The notes under the pieces: generated by a model
What the model saw: only the letters and a program-made list of their open reading frames with translations
The model's database searches: none
Told to the model about the DNA's origin: nothing
In this document: piece by piece, positions 1 through 8,121 of the stretch
Layout: the number at the start of each line of letters is the position of its first letter
Numbering within the stretch: the stretch's first letter is position 1
Program-made: the position numbers and the translations under genes
NCBI GenBank assembly: GCA_910585445.1
Contig: CAJUEK010000014.1
Location: 1-49,812 of the forward strand
Reading direction: 5' to 3'
Length of the DNA stretch: 49,812 bases
Source: an uncultured Bacteroidales bacterium
GTDB lineage: Bacteria; Bacteroidota; Bacteroidia; Bacteroidales; UBA932

Positions 1-459
1 ATAGGTGCCAGTCCTAATTTTGTTTCGCTTCAAAAAGTTTTATCGGACAGCAATATAATCTTTTATGTAATCAAAACTCTATCGGGCAACGCAGAAAGTT
101 AATGAGAAAAAGCTGATTGGGAAGTTCTGCATCACAACTTTTGCGAGAAGTAGACAAGACATTTTGGGGCGGCGATTTTTCAGGATTCCGGTGTTGAGGC
201 ATTTGTCTCACTATACACAAGAGTGTTTTTGCTGAGCCATGCCAATATAGAGGCATCTGCAATTCTTGACATAAGATAGCTTAATTTGCAAAATGTAAAG
301 TGTTGACCAATAGTTGCTTATGCATTTACGGGTGCGACAAAAATGGCACCCGTAAATGCATAATTTCTTGATTGACACTTACTTCCATTTTGCGCCATTA
401 AAGAAAAAGGCCGGCCAACTTATGGGCCTGCCTGCGATATATGATGTTTTAGGAATGTA
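1..459. other. Gene-poor left edge
   Basis: No gene is recognised here. A short plus-strand reading frame is open from the left edge to a stop at about 102 and could be the 3' tail of a gene cut by the window, but its 33 residues match nothing I know. A 63-codon minus-strand frame at 71-262 has no promoter and no recognisable motif. The one clear structure is the 18-bp hairpin at 318-363, listed separately. Confidence 0.5.
318..363. terminator. Perfect 18-bp hairpin, possible terminator
   Basis: Bases 318-335 and 346-363 are perfect reverse complements separated by a 10-nt loop (336-345). On the plus strand the stem is followed by a weak T-rich stretch, so it could end transcription arriving from the left edge. 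On the minus strand it lies about 97 nt downstream of the tRNA-Pro gene and has no T-tract. A small repeat element is the alternative reading. Confidence 0.5.
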
Positions 460-535
460 TGGTCGAGATGACGTGACTCGAACACGCGACCCCTACGTCC
501 CGAACGTAGTGCGCTACCAACTGCGCTACATCTCG
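460..535 (-). tRNA. tRNA-Pro (anticodon CGG)
   Basis: On the minus strand the sequence folds into a full cloverleaf: a perfect 7-bp acceptor stem (535-529 with 470-464), a D-arm with a GCGC stem, a 5-bp anticodon stem enclosing TTCGGGA, a 5-nt variable loop, and a T-arm with loop TTCGAGT. The anticodon CGG followed by G37 is typical of proline tRNA. The discriminator A is at 463, and CCA is encoded at 462-460. I saw no good promoter in the upstream 200 bases. Confidence 0.93.
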
Positions 536-547
536 ATTTCTTGATTC

Positions 548-609
548 TTTCCGGTGAAAACTGCGCCAGCCATCACCTTTCGTCGGTCATTACCATGAGG
601 TAACTCCCT
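548..609. repeat. 62-nt direct repeat, copy 1
   Basis: This copy matches 670-731 at 57 of 62 positions; all five differences are transitions. It contains two short inverted repeats: GGTGA (553-557) with TCACC (573-577), and TTACC with GGTAA around a 4-nt loop near 592-605. It sits between tRNA-Pro and the rpsT terminator. No coding frame explains it. Confidence 0.8.
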
Positions 610-669
610 CCTCAATTCTCGTCTTCCTTGTTTTCCCTCGCAAATAATCTGCGAAATGTCGGAGGAATG

Positions 670-731
670 TTTCCGGTGAAAACTGCGTTAGCCATCACCT
701 TTCGTCGGTCATTACCGTGAGATAACTTCCT
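670..731. repeat. 62-nt direct repeat, copy 2
   Basis: Second copy of the element at 548-609, 122 nt away in the same orientation. The GGTGA/TCACC stem is kept, and inside its loop a G-C pair of copy 1 becomes a G-U pair, which is compatible with a folded RNA. The second small stem (TTACC/GGTAA in copy 1) loses one pair. Confidence 0.8.
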
Positions 732-746
732 TGTGACGATTTTTGG

Positions 747-783
747 GGGAAAGAAAAAGAAGCAGTCATTGTTGGACTGCTTC
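747..783 (-). terminator. Intrinsic terminator of rpsT
   Basis: On the minus strand a perfect 9-bp stem (783-775 with 767-759) closes a 7-nt loop and is followed by a U-rich run read from 758-747. It lies about 39 nt after the rpsT stop codon. Confidence 0.85.
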
Positions 784-821
784 CTTCCAGCTATAAGAAA
801 ACCTCTAAAGGTCAGCTTTCT

Positions 822-1076
822 TTATGAAAGTTTATTGATGTAAACTGCAATACCGCTCTTAAGGTTAGCAGCTTTGTTCTTGTGGATGACACCGATCTTG
901 GCGAGCTTGTCGATCATTGCGTAAACCTTAGGGGCGTTTGCCTCTGCCGCTGCCTTGTCGGTTGTGTTTCTCAACGCACGGATTGCGTTCCTTGTCGTCT
1001 TTGCATAATACTTATTATGCAATCTGCGCCTCTCGCTCTGGCGATAGCGCTTGTCTGCTGAAGCGTGGTTTGCCAT
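822..1076 (-). CDS. rpsT: Ribosomal protein S20 (bS20)
   Basis: Small basic protein of the 30S subunit that binds 16S rRNA and helps early assembly. The 84-residue product has the usual S20 layout: an N-terminal MANHASADKRYRQSERRR stretch rich in Arg and Lys, then helical segments with RALRNTTDKAAAEA and the closing IHKNKAANLKSGI motif. Length is normal for the family. It follows tRNA-Glu by 24 nt on the same strand, so both are probably one transcript from the promoter at 1202-1232, ended by the hairpin at 759-783. Confidence 0.97.
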   Translation of the reverse strand: MANHASADKRYRQSERRRLHNKYYAKTTRNAIRALRNTTDKAAAEANAPKVYAMIDKLAKIGVIHKNKAANLKSGIAVYINKLS

Positions 1077-1100
1077 TGTTCTTATTTTTATATTTTTTCG

Positions 1101-1172
1101 TAGTGGGTAGGGGAATCGAACCCCTATTGCAAGAATGAAAATCTTGAGTACTAGCCGTTATACGAACCCACC
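1101..1172 (-). tRNA. tRNA-Glu (anticodon TTC)
   Basis: The minus strand gives a complete cloverleaf: 7-bp acceptor stem (1172-1166 with 1108-1102, first pair G-U), anticodon stem CAAGA/TCTTG around loop TTTTCAT with anticodon TTC, and T-arm AGGGG-TTCGATT-CCCCT. The discriminator base is A at 1101, and CCA is not encoded. It is read from the promoter just upstream and is probably co-transcribed with rpsT. Confidence 0.95.
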
Positions 1173-1201
1173 AAACATCCCGTTTTTATCAATTGGGAGT
1201 G

Positions 1202-1232
1202 CAAAGGTAATAAAAGTTTTTTTACCGACAAA
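1202..1232 (-). promoter_or_regulatory. Promoter of tRNA-Glu-rpsT
   Basis: On the minus strand TTTG (1232-1229) is followed after exactly 19 nt by TACCTTTG (1209-1202), a perfect match to the Bacteroidetes housekeeping promoter. Transcription should start near 1195, about 23 nt before the tRNA. Confidence 0.85.
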
Positions 1233-1239
1233 ATATTTC

Positions 1240-2277
1240 TTAATCTTTCTTGCCTGTTTCTTTTGCTCCCTTGCCAGCGTCAGCCCATTCGAACGAATAG
1301 ATTATCGACTCAACCTGCCTCAGATAGTGCCTCTTGTCATATTTCGGAGCATATACGAATGCCTCGAGACCTATCATGTACTTTCCGTCAGGACTATAGA
1401 ACACATGCGTGACGAACGGGCCTCCCATATAGTCATTGTGCACCTCCCAAAGTCCGCGCATCTCTGCAAATTCACGTCCTTTATAGCGTATGTACTTTAC
1501 AGAAGGCTTGGCAAACGAACTGATGGTCATGAAAGTATTTTCGAACATTCCTGGGACATTGTCCTTGAGCACCATCTCATTGGTCTTTATTATGTTCTCC
1601 TTTGCCATCATGTCTGTTCCCTTTGTCACAGGGTACTTATATATAAGGATGCTCTGGGTAGTGAACTCCGTGTCATAAGTAATCCATATGAAGTCATCAG
1701 TCTTCTTCTTGAGCTTGTAGCCTGAAGGGAAATGAGGCGAGCCTCCTATCATCTGCGTCACAACTGGTGCAAGTGACTGCTCCTCGTATCTTTTGGCATT
1801 TATTATGACGCGGTCTCTCTCCGCCTCTTCAAGCACGCCGGCAATCTTCGGGCTGTTCTCCTTGATAAGCTTTACGGCTGTTTCGCTGTCGGCTGCGTTT
1901 ATGCGTATCACGCACTGCGGGGCTGCCCACACATTATTGCGGAACACGACTCCAGGCTCTGTCACATCTTTGCTTATATTGACGATTATTATGTTCCTGT
2001 GAATCTGGAATATGTTTGAAAAACCTCCCGGAGCTACTTCCACGAGGGTATAAAGCGGTTCTTTCTGCGGCAGGAAAGGACATTCGCAGGCGAGAGTGTC
2101 ACGCAGTACCGCACCAACTGCGCCTTCCCAGTCTCCTTTGTTAATCACTACAATGACTTCCCCCGCCTTGCCGCTGATGTTCGGCAGAAGGGCTTTTTTC
2201 CTTTTTTCTTCACTGCAGGAGCAGATGCTGATGGCTGTAGCTGCGGCCAGGGCCATATAAATGAGAAAACGCTTCAT
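1240..2277 (-). CDS. DUF4837 family lipoprotein
   Basis: A 345-residue protein with a lipoprotein signal (hydrophobic stretch then ISICSC, likely lipid-modified Cys21), so it should be anchored in the periplasm or outer membrane. The body resembles the DUF4837 family, which is widespread in Bacteroidetes and has no established function. It lies 16 nt after rseP in the minus-strand operon with dxr, so a role in envelope maintenance is plausible, but that is only inferred from position. The gene ends just before the tRNA-Glu promoter. Confidence 0.8.
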   Translation of the reverse strand: MKRFLIYMALAAATAISICSCSEEKRKKALLPNISGKAGEVIVVINKGDWEGAVGAVLRDTLACECPFLPQKEPLYTLVEVAPGGFSNIFQIHRNIIIVNISKDVTEPGVVFRNNVWAAPQCVIRINAADSETAVKLIKENSPKIAGVLEEAERDRVIINAKRYEEQSLAPVVTQMIGGSPHFPSGYKLKKKTDDFIWITYDTEFTTQSILIYKYPVTKGTDMMAKENIIKTNEMVLKDNVPGMFENTFMTISSFAKPSVKYIRYKGREFAEMRGLWEVHNDYMGGPFVTHVFYSPDGKYMIGLEAFVYAPKYDKRHYLRQVESIIYSFEWADAGKGAKETGKKD

Positions 2278-2293
2278 ATCTTTTTGTTTTGGT

Positions 2294-3601
2294 TTATCTG
2301 AACAGTCTTGCTATGTCATTCCCGAAAGCCAGGAACATGAGGCCGAATATGAGTATCATGCCTATCATCTGCGTGGCATATACGAATTTGTCGCTCGGCT
2401 TCTTGCCGCTTATCATTTCATACAGGATGAGAATCAGATGTCCGCCGTCAAGGGCAGGAATCGGCAGGAGATTCATCACCCCGAGCATTACCGACAGCAG
2501 GGCAAGCAGGTTAAGGAATATGTACCAGTTCCAGCTGGAAGGGAATATCTGGCCCATCGCTATGAAACTTCCGACCGACTTGTATGCCTCTGTACTTGGA
2601 GTGAATACGAGCTTCAGGTCTTTCACGTATCCACCTATTGTGGCGAATGTCTTGTTGAATCCGGCAGGAACGGCAGAAACGAATGAATACTCCTTGGTCC
2701 TGATGTCGGGTGCCTGGAGCATTACCCCGAGTGCTCCTGTGGTGTCAACGCGGACATCCATTTCCAGGGTGTCTTTCCCTCGCAGGATTACGGCACTGAC
2801 GGTTTCCCCTTTGTGTGAGACGAGGACAGGCTTTGCATCCTGGATGAACTCTGATGATACTCCAGCTATGGAAATTATCCTGTCACCTTCCATGAGGCCG
2901 CTTCCGGCATTGGGTGAAGTTCCTACGACTTCGCTTACGATAAACGGCCTTGCAAGGTCAAACATTCCCGGAGTATTCAGGACTTTCCCGAGCATGCTGT
3001 GGTCGATATAAATGTCAAGAGTGTCATTGCCGCGCAGAACCGTGGCTTTTCTTGCAGTCCGCCTTGCAAGATCGGCCTGGAGCATGCCGAAATCTTCCGG
3101 CACATAGTCGTCGAAACGGAGAATCCTGTCTCCGTTGCGGAACCCCATTTCATGCGACAGCTCATTTACATAAATGCTGTTGCCTTCATTGCTCAGATAG
3201 CTCTCTCCCCAATGGGCAAGCATGCCTGAATAAATGCAAATTGCAAAAATGAAATTGAACAGCACGCCGCCACCGATTACAAGAAAACGCTGCCATGCAG
3301 GCTTGGACCTGAATTCCCATGGCTGCGGCTCTTTTTTTATGAAATCGGTGTCAAGGGACTCGTCCACCATCCCGGAGATTTTGCAATATCCGCCAAGTGG
3401 CAGCCAGCCTATTCCATATTCCGTATCGGAATTCTTGGGTTTCCATTTGAGCAGGCTGAATCCTCCTGCATCGAAGAACAGATAGAATTTATCTACGCGT
3501 ATCCCGAAAATCTTTGCAAAAAAGAAATGTCCAAGCTCGTGTATGAGCACGAGCACAGAAAGAGCCAGTATGACCTGCAGCGCCTTTATTAGAATAATCA
3601 T
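2294..3601 (-). CDS. rseP: RseP-type site-2 intramembrane zinc protease
   Basis: Membrane zinc metalloprotease of the S2P/RseP family, which cleaves anti-sigma factors or leftover signal peptides within the membrane. The 435-residue product carries HELGH at residues 21-25 inside the first membrane segment (two His ligands and the catalytic Glu), a PDZ region in the middle with a GDRIISIAG motif, and a C-terminal segment with NLLPIPALDGGH, whose Asp is the third zinc ligand. It begins 7 nt after dxr and is clearly in its operon, an arrangement common in Bacteroidetes. Confidence 0.95.
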   Translation of the reverse strand: MIILIKALQVILALSVLVLIHELGHFFFAKIFGIRVDKFYLFFDAGGFSLLKWKPKNSDTEYGIGWLPLGGYCKISGMVDESLDTDFIKKEPQPWEFRSKPAWQRFLVIGGGVLFNFIFAICIYSGMLAHWGESYLSNEGNSIYVNELSHEMGFRNGDRILRFDDYVPEDFGMLQADLARRTARKATVLRGNDTLDIYIDHSMLGKVLNTPGMFDLARPFIVSEVVGTSPNAGSGLMEGDRIISIAGVSSEFIQDAKPVLVSHKGETVSAVILRGKDTLEMDVRVDTTGALGVMLQAPDIRTKEYSFVSAVPAGFNKTFATIGGYVKDLKLVFTPSTEAYKSVGSFIAMGQIFPSSWNWYIFLNLLALLSVMLGVMNLLPIPALDGGHLILILYEMISGKKPSDKFVYATQMIGMILIFGLMFLAFGNDIARLFR

Positions 3602-3608
3602 TCCGAAA

Positions 3609-4799
3609 TCAATTGTTTTTGTTGAACGTTCTTGAGGCCGCCTTTTTGCGTGCCAGCCCGGCCGCCTTTGCGAATGTCCTCTTGTCCGTGGCGAAAATAG
3701 TTTCCAGATCAGGCTCCGCTACAAAATCCGCACCGGACATGCACTCCTGCACAATATCAGTGATGTCATAAAATCCTATGCTGTCCTTCAGAAATGCTGC
3801 TACGGCCGCTTCATTGGCGGCATTCATGATGCATGGCATGTTTCCTCCCTTCTCAAGCGCCTCATATGCGATTCCTATTGCTGGGAACAGCTCCCTGTCC
3901 GGCTCAAAGAAACTAAGGCTGCCCAGCTGGGCGAAATCCAGCTTGCGGTTGTCGAGAGACAATCTGAAAGGGTAGCTGAATGCGAACTGTATGGCTTCCC
4001 TCATGTCCGGGTGGCCCATCTGGGCTATGACCGAGCCGTCAGCATACTCCACCATTGAATGTATTATGGATTCCGGGTGCACTACAACCTTGATTTTGTC
4101 TCCGGGTGTGCCGAAAAGCCATCTTGCCTCTATTATCTCGAGCCCTTTGTTCATCATCGTCGCCGAGTCAACAGTGATTTTGCTGCCCATGCTCCATTTC
4201 GGATGCTTGAGTGCCTGTGCGCAGGTGGCTGAAGCTATCCTGTCCTTGTCCCATGTCCTGAAAGGCCCTCCTGAGGCGGTCAGGTGAATCCGGCTTATGT
4301 CTGCTCCCGCCGACCCCATAAGGCACTGGAAAATGGCGGAGTGCTCGGAATCTACCGGCAGTATGCGCGCATTGTTCCTGGCAGCGAGGTCCATGACGAT
4401 TTTTCCGGCCGCCACAAGCGTCTCCTTGTTTGCAAGGGCAATTGTCTTGCCGGCCTTTATTGCTGCGACTGTGGATGAAAGCCCGCTGAATCCTACCATC
4501 GAGGTCAGGACTATGTCTATGTTGTCGCCTCCGACAAGGTCGCATACGGACTGCATTCCGGCGAACACCTTTATATAATGGGGGCGGAGCGCATCCTCCA
4601 CTTCCCTGTATTTTTCTTCATTGCATATGACCACGGAATTGGCGTCAAATTCTATGGCCTGGCTTATCAGAAGGTCTGAACTGTTGTTTGCCGTAAGCAG
4701 TTCAACTTCAAAAAGGTCCCTGTGCTGGCGTATCACGTCAAGCGCCTGCCTGCCTATTGAACCGGTGGACCCCAGTATCGCAATGCGTCTCTTTTCCAT
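3609..4799 (-). CDS. dxr: 1-deoxy-D-xylulose 5-phosphate reductoisomerase
   Basis: Converts DXP to 2-C-methyl-D-erythritol 4-phosphate with NADPH, the committed step of the non-mevalonate isoprenoid pathway. The 396-residue protein has the N-terminal NADPH-binding GSTGSIG motif (residues 10-16), NKETLVAAG, the metal and substrate residues in LPVDSEHSAIFQ, and the substrate-loop TASGGPFR. The C-terminal part has MNKGLEIIEA and NAANEAAVAAF. Length is normal. It lies 8 nt after the M23 peptidase gene and 7 nt before rseP. Confidence 0.97.
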   Translation of the reverse strand: MEKRRIAILGSTGSIGRQALDVIRQHRDLFEVELLTANNSSDLLISQAIEFDANSVVICNEEKYREVEDALRPHYIKVFAGMQSVCDLVGGDNIDIVLTSMVGFSGLSSTVAAIKAGKTIALANKETLVAAGKIVMDLAARNNARILPVDSEHSAIFQCLMGSAGADISRIHLTASGGPFRTWDKDRIASATCAQALKHPKWSMGSKITVDSATMMNKGLEIIEARWLFGTPGDKIKVVVHPESIIHSMVEYADGSVIAQMGHPDMREAIQFAFSYPFRLSLDNRKLDFAQLGSLSFFEPDRELFPAIGIAYEALEKGGNMPCIMNAANEAAVAAFLKDSIGFYDITDIVQECMSGADFVAEPDLETIFATDKRTFAKAAGLARKKAASRTFNKNN

Positions 4800-4807
4800 C
4801 TTGTCTG

Positions 4808-5650
4808 TCAGAAATTTATGTATTTGGTCGGATCAACCGACTCTCCCTTGTGCCATAGCTCGAAATGCAGATGGTCTCCGGTCGTGAGCTTGCCTGTGTT
4901 GCCCACCAGGGCTATAGGGGAGCCTGCCGTTACCTTATCGCCTGTTTTCTTCAGGAGCTTCTGGTTGTGCTTGTAAATCGAAACTATGTCAGAGCCATGC
5001 TGGACCTGTATTGTATAGCCTGTTTCTTCGCTCCAGCCGTCGTAAATCACCGTACCGTCGGCAATCGCCTTTATCACAGAGCCGGCAGGGGCCGTGACAT
5101 CGATGAAAGGGTGTATTACCGGGTCATATCCCTGTGACACGACTCCTTTGAGAGGTGTGAAGAAAATCATTCCCTCGATGGGAAGCTCCCGTTGCTTCTT
5201 GCCTGAGATGTCGAACATTTCTTCTTTTTTGACAGTCTCCCTCATTATTGAGTCGCGGCTTTTGAGATAACCTGCGTCTGTTGCATCCCTGCTTTCATTC
5301 TGTCTCTGCATGACAAGATCGTCTATCCTTACCGCTTCCTGCCCGTCCACTATCCTGCGCAGGTTTTCCGCATAAAGTTCCCACCGGTAGATTACGGTCT
5401 CGAGAGAGTCCATCCTGATGGCATTCTGGATGGCTGCACGCTTTGTCCGTGCGTCCGGATACCCGGGTATGAAGGTCCTTACGGGAGTGAATGCTATGAT
5501 GGAGAAGACGATGGCTGACAGCATCACTATGAAGCTGACCATTGCCACGAAGAACTCTGTCTTGGTGAATATTACCGAGAGAAGATGCCTGTCCCTGGTG
5601 TCTTCCGTCAGTCTGAGCCTGAAAATTCCCTTGTGTTTCCGTTTGTTCAT
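4808..5650 (-). CDS. M23 family murein endopeptidase, membrane anchored
   Basis: Predicted zinc peptidase acting on peptidoglycan cross-links. From the chosen start (MNKRKHKGIFRLR) the protein has 280 residues: a basic cytoplasmic head, one transmembrane segment near residues 33-55, a coiled periplasmic stretch, and a C-terminal LytM domain with HPFID and HLHFELW as zinc ligands. A longer frame reaches 5731, but that extension would run through the ruvX promoter and start codon and lacks a conserved beginning, so I rejected it. First gene of the operon with dxr, rseP and DUF4837. Confidence 0.88.
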   Translation of the reverse strand: MNKRKHKGIFRLRLTEDTRDRHLLSVIFTKTEFFVAMVSFIVMLSAIVFSIIAFTPVRTFIPGYPDARTKRAAIQNAIRMDSLETVIYRWELYAENLRRIVDGQEAVRIDDLVMQRQNESRDATDAGYLKSRDSIMRETVKKEEMFDISGKKQRELPIEGMIFFTPLKGVVSQGYDPVIHPFIDVTAPAGSVIKAIADGTVIYDGWSEETGYTIQVQHGSDIVSIYKHNQKLLKKTGDKVTAGSPIALVGNTGKLTTGDHLHFELWHKGESVDPTKYINF

Positions 5651-5673
5651 GTTGTCTTTGTGAGGTTCCGTTA

Positions 5674-5704
5674 TTTGCGAAACTTGAATTATGTAGTAAC
5701 TTTG
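5674..5704 (+). promoter_or_regulatory. Promoter of ruvX operon
   Basis: TTTG (5674-5677), 19 nt, TAACTTTG (5697-5704): an exact Bacteroidetes promoter. The predicted start site, about 5-8 nt beyond the last G, falls on or next to the ruvX start codon at 5712, so the transcript may be leaderless. Confidence 0.8.
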
Positions 5705-5711
5705 CAACCGT

Positions 5712-6209
5712 ATGGACAGAATAATAGGCATAGATTACGGACGGAAACGGGTCGGCGTCGCGGTGAGCGATCCGCTCGGAATCTTTGCGTCTGCATTGGA
5801 TACGGTCCAGTCTGCAAAGATAATGGATTATCTGAAAAAATATGCCGAAAACGAGAATGTGATACGTTTTGTTGTCGGTTATCCGGTCAATATGGATGGT
5901 GCGCCATCCGAGGCCGCCAAGGATGTTGATGTTTTCCTCAAGCAGCTCTCCAAGGCCTTTCCGGATGTGCCTGTCACACTTGAGGATGAACGCTTTACGT
6001 CGGTTCTTGCCCATAGGGCGATGATTGACGGGGGCATGAAGGCCAAGGACCGCATGAACAAGGAGTCGGTCGATAAGATAAGTGCCGCGATTATCCTCCA
6101 GAGCCATATGGACCGTATGGCGGGGCCTGATTCGGCTCCGGCAGCTGAGCGTACTTTCATCCCCCAGACCCTGTCCTCGAAAGTAAGCAAGAAAAGGAGA
6201 AAACGATAA
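5712..6209 (+). CDS. ruvX: Putative pre-16S rRNA nuclease RuvX/YqgF
   Basis: RNase H-fold nuclease of the YqgF family, linked in E. coli to 16S rRNA 5' end processing and earlier annotated as a Holliday junction resolvase. The 165-residue protein starts MDRIIGIDYGRKRVGVAVSD, with the first catalytic Asp in GIDYG. The central VTLEDERFTS motif supplies the acidic Glu, and a later region (SVDKISAAIILQS) resembles the final catalytic segment. The C-terminal tail is basic. The stop overlaps the def start by 1 nt, so translation is probably coupled. Confidence 0.93.
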   Translation: MDRIIGIDYGRKRVGVAVSDPLGIFASALDTVQSAKIMDYLKKYAENENVIRFVVGYPVNMDGAPSEAAKDVDVFLKQLSKAFPDVPVTLEDERFTSVLAHRAMIDGGMKAKDRMNKESVDKISAAIILQSHMDRMAGPDSAPAAERTFIPQTLSSKVSKKRRKR

Positions 6210-6760
6210 TGATATTACCTATTTATTTATATGGTTCCGATGTTCTCAGGAAAGAGAATGCGGATGCTGACATCACAGACAGGGAGACTGTCGGAAAACT
6301 TGTTGACGACATGTGGGAGACTCTTAAGGCTGCCGACGGCTGCGGACTTGCGGCGCCTCAGGTAGGGGTGAGCCTGCGTGTGGTCATAGTTGACGGGACA
6401 GACCTGGCCGACACATATCCGGAGCTGAAGGACTTCAGGCGCACGATGATAAATCCGTCCGTCCTGGAGGAGAGCGAGGAGACATGCGAATTTTCGGAGG
6501 GCTGCCTGAGCGTGCCCGGCATATATGCGGAAGTACGCCGTCCTTCACGCATGAAAGTAGAATATTATGACGGTGACATGAACAAGGTCACAGAGGTGTT
6601 TGACGGGTTCGCATGCAGGATGGTGCAGCATGAACTCGGACATCTGGATGGGGAACTCTTCGTGGACAAGATTTCTCCTATACGCCGCAAGATGATTGCG
6701 CGCAAGCTCCAGGGCATATCCAAAGGAGCGGTGTCCACGAGATACAAGACAAAAAAATGA
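6209..6760 (+). CDS. def: Peptide deformylase
   Basis: Removes the N-formyl group from new proteins using a bound metal. All three family motifs are present in 183 residues: GCGLAAPQVG, EGCLSVPG (Cys metal ligand) and QHELGHLDG (two His ligands and catalytic Glu). The third motif has Gly where most homologues have Asp (HELGH rather than HEXDH), which still preserves HExxH. It overlaps ruvX by 1 nt and the next gene by 4 nt (ATGA), so it sits inside a translationally coupled operon. Confidence 0.96.
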   Translation: MILPIYLYGSDVLRKENADADITDRETVGKLVDDMWETLKAADGCGLAAPQVGVSLRVVIVDGTDLADTYPELKDFRRTMINPSVLEESEETCEFSEGCLSVPGIYAEVRRPSRMKVEYYDGDMNKVTEVFDGFACRMVQHELGHLDGELFVDKISPIRRKMIARKLQGISKGAVSTRYKTKK

Positions 6761-8121
6761 CAATTATGGGAGCATTTCACGCTTATGACATCCGCGGAGT
6801 CTATAATGTGGACTTCGACAAGGAGATTGCCTACAAGGTAGGATATTTTCTTCCTGAGCTTCTTTCCGCTGACAAGGTTCTTGTCGGAAGGGACTGCAGG
6901 ACATCATCGGACGAGATTCACGAATATCTCGTCAAGGGAATAACCGATGCCGGCGCTGATGTCTATGATATAGGGCTCAGCACAACGCCTATGGTCTATT
7001 TCGGCACTGCCAGGTACGGATTCGGAGCTTCAGTGCAGATTACGGCCTCGCACAATCCGGCCGAATACAACGGCATGAAGGTCTCGCGTGAGAACGCCCT
7101 TCCTGTAGGTCTTGACAATGGTCTCGGGCAAATCCAGGAATGGATATTGTCGGGGCGTGCCTGTCCTGTGGCGGAAGTAAGGGGCAAGGTGCATCAGATG
7201 GACATAAGGAAGGATTATCTTGAGTTCCTTCTCGGATATAAAGGTGACTACAGCGGACTTAAGATTGCCATGGACCTGTCAAACGGCATGGCTTCGCTAT
7301 ATGCCCACGATATCTTCGGAGATGTCCCTGCCTATATTTTCGGAGAGCTTGACGGACGCTTCCCTAACCATGAACCGAATCCTCTCGTGCAGAAGAATGT
7401 CGAGTCCCTCAAGAATCTTGTAAGGGAAACGGGAGCAGATGTGGGAGTAATCTACGACGGTGACGCGGACAGGGTCATGTTCGTGGACGAAAACGGGCGC
7501 TTCATATCTCCGGACCTGATGATTGCAGTCCTTGGGCATTATTTCCTTGAGGAGAGGGGAGAGAAAGGCATAGTCCTGCAGGACATCAGAAGTTCTAAGG
7601 CCGTGGGCGAGTATCTTGCTCCTCTTGGCGGTGAGATGCGCACTTGGAAGGTCGGACGTGCATTTGCAGCGCACAAGCTGCGTGAACTTGACGGAGTTTA
7701 TGGAGGAGAGCTTGCCGGCCACTATTACTTCCGTGACTTCTTCTATTCCGACAGCGGTCTTCTCGCATCTATTCTGATACTCAATGTAATAGCAGGGATG
7801 AAAGCTAAGGGCATAAGCCTGAGCCAGCTGATAGCAGGAATTGAAAAATACCGCAATTCCGGTGAAATCAATTTCCGCCTGGAGGACAAGAAAGGGGCAA
7901 TGGATGCAGTGCGTGACCATTTCATGCAGACGGAGCAGGCGACTGCATATATGGATTTTGACGGATACCGGGTGGAGTTTCCGCAGTGGTGGTTCAATAT
8001 ACGCCCTTCGAATACGGAGCCGTACCTCAGGTTCATATGCGAGGCTGTCTCGGATGAGCTTCTTGACGAGAAAGTGGCAACTGTGAGGGACATTCTCACA
8101 AAACAGTTCGGAGCCGAATGA
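6757..8121 (+). CDS. Phosphomannomutase/phosphoglucomutase
   Basis: Alpha-D-phosphohexomutase that moves phosphate between C6 and C1 of mannose or glucose, feeding nucleotide-sugar synthesis. The 454-residue protein shows the four active-site elements in order: the phosphoserine loop TASHNP (Ser98), the metal loop DGDADR, the sugar-binding GGELAGHYY loop, and the phosphate-binding loop RPSNTEPYLR. The AYDIRGVY opening is typical of the ManB/AlgC group. An ATGA overlap with def favours the start at 6757, though the Met at 6766 is also possible. Substrate preference cannot be read from sequence. Confidence 0.93.
   Translation: MTIMGAFHAYDIRGVYNVDFDKEIAYKVGYFLPELLSADKVLVGRDCRTSSDEIHEYLVKGITDAGADVYDIGLSTTPMVYFGTARYGFGASVQITASHNPAEYNGMKVSRENALPVGLDNGLGQIQEWILSGRACPVAEVRGKVHQMDIRKDYLEFLLGYKGDYSGLKIAMDLSNGMASLYAHDIFGDVPAYIFGELDGRFPNHEPNPLVQKNVESLKNLVRETGADVGVIYDGDADRVMFVDENGRFISPDLMIAVLGHYFLEERGEKGIVLQDIRSSKAVGEYLAPLGGEMRTWKVGRAFAAHKLRELDGVYGGELAGHYYFRDFFYSDSGLLASILILNVIAGMKAKGISLSQLIAGIEKYRNSGEINFRLEDKKGAMDAVRDHFMQTEQATAYMDFDGYRVEFPQWWFNIRPSNTEPYLRFICEAVSDELLDEKVATVRDILTKQFGAE

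Noticed and set aside
71..262. 63-codon minus-strand frame near the left edge
   Set aside because: No promoter, no known domain, and Arg/Pro/Ser-rich content that looks accidental.
548..731. Repeat pair considered as a CRISPR array
   Set aside because: Only two 62-nt units with imperfect identity and no cas genes; not a CRISPR.
1135..1725. 196-codon plus-strand frame
   Set aside because: Antisense to the DUF4837 lipoprotein and running through the tRNA-Glu promoter; no recognisable motif.
2289..3011. 240-codon plus-strand frame
   Set aside because: Lies fully opposite rseP, whose motifs are clear; a shadow frame.
5295..6107. 270-codon minus-strand frame
   Set aside because: Spans the M23 gene in another frame and the antisense of ruvX; low-complexity His/Arg-rich sequence typical of shadows.
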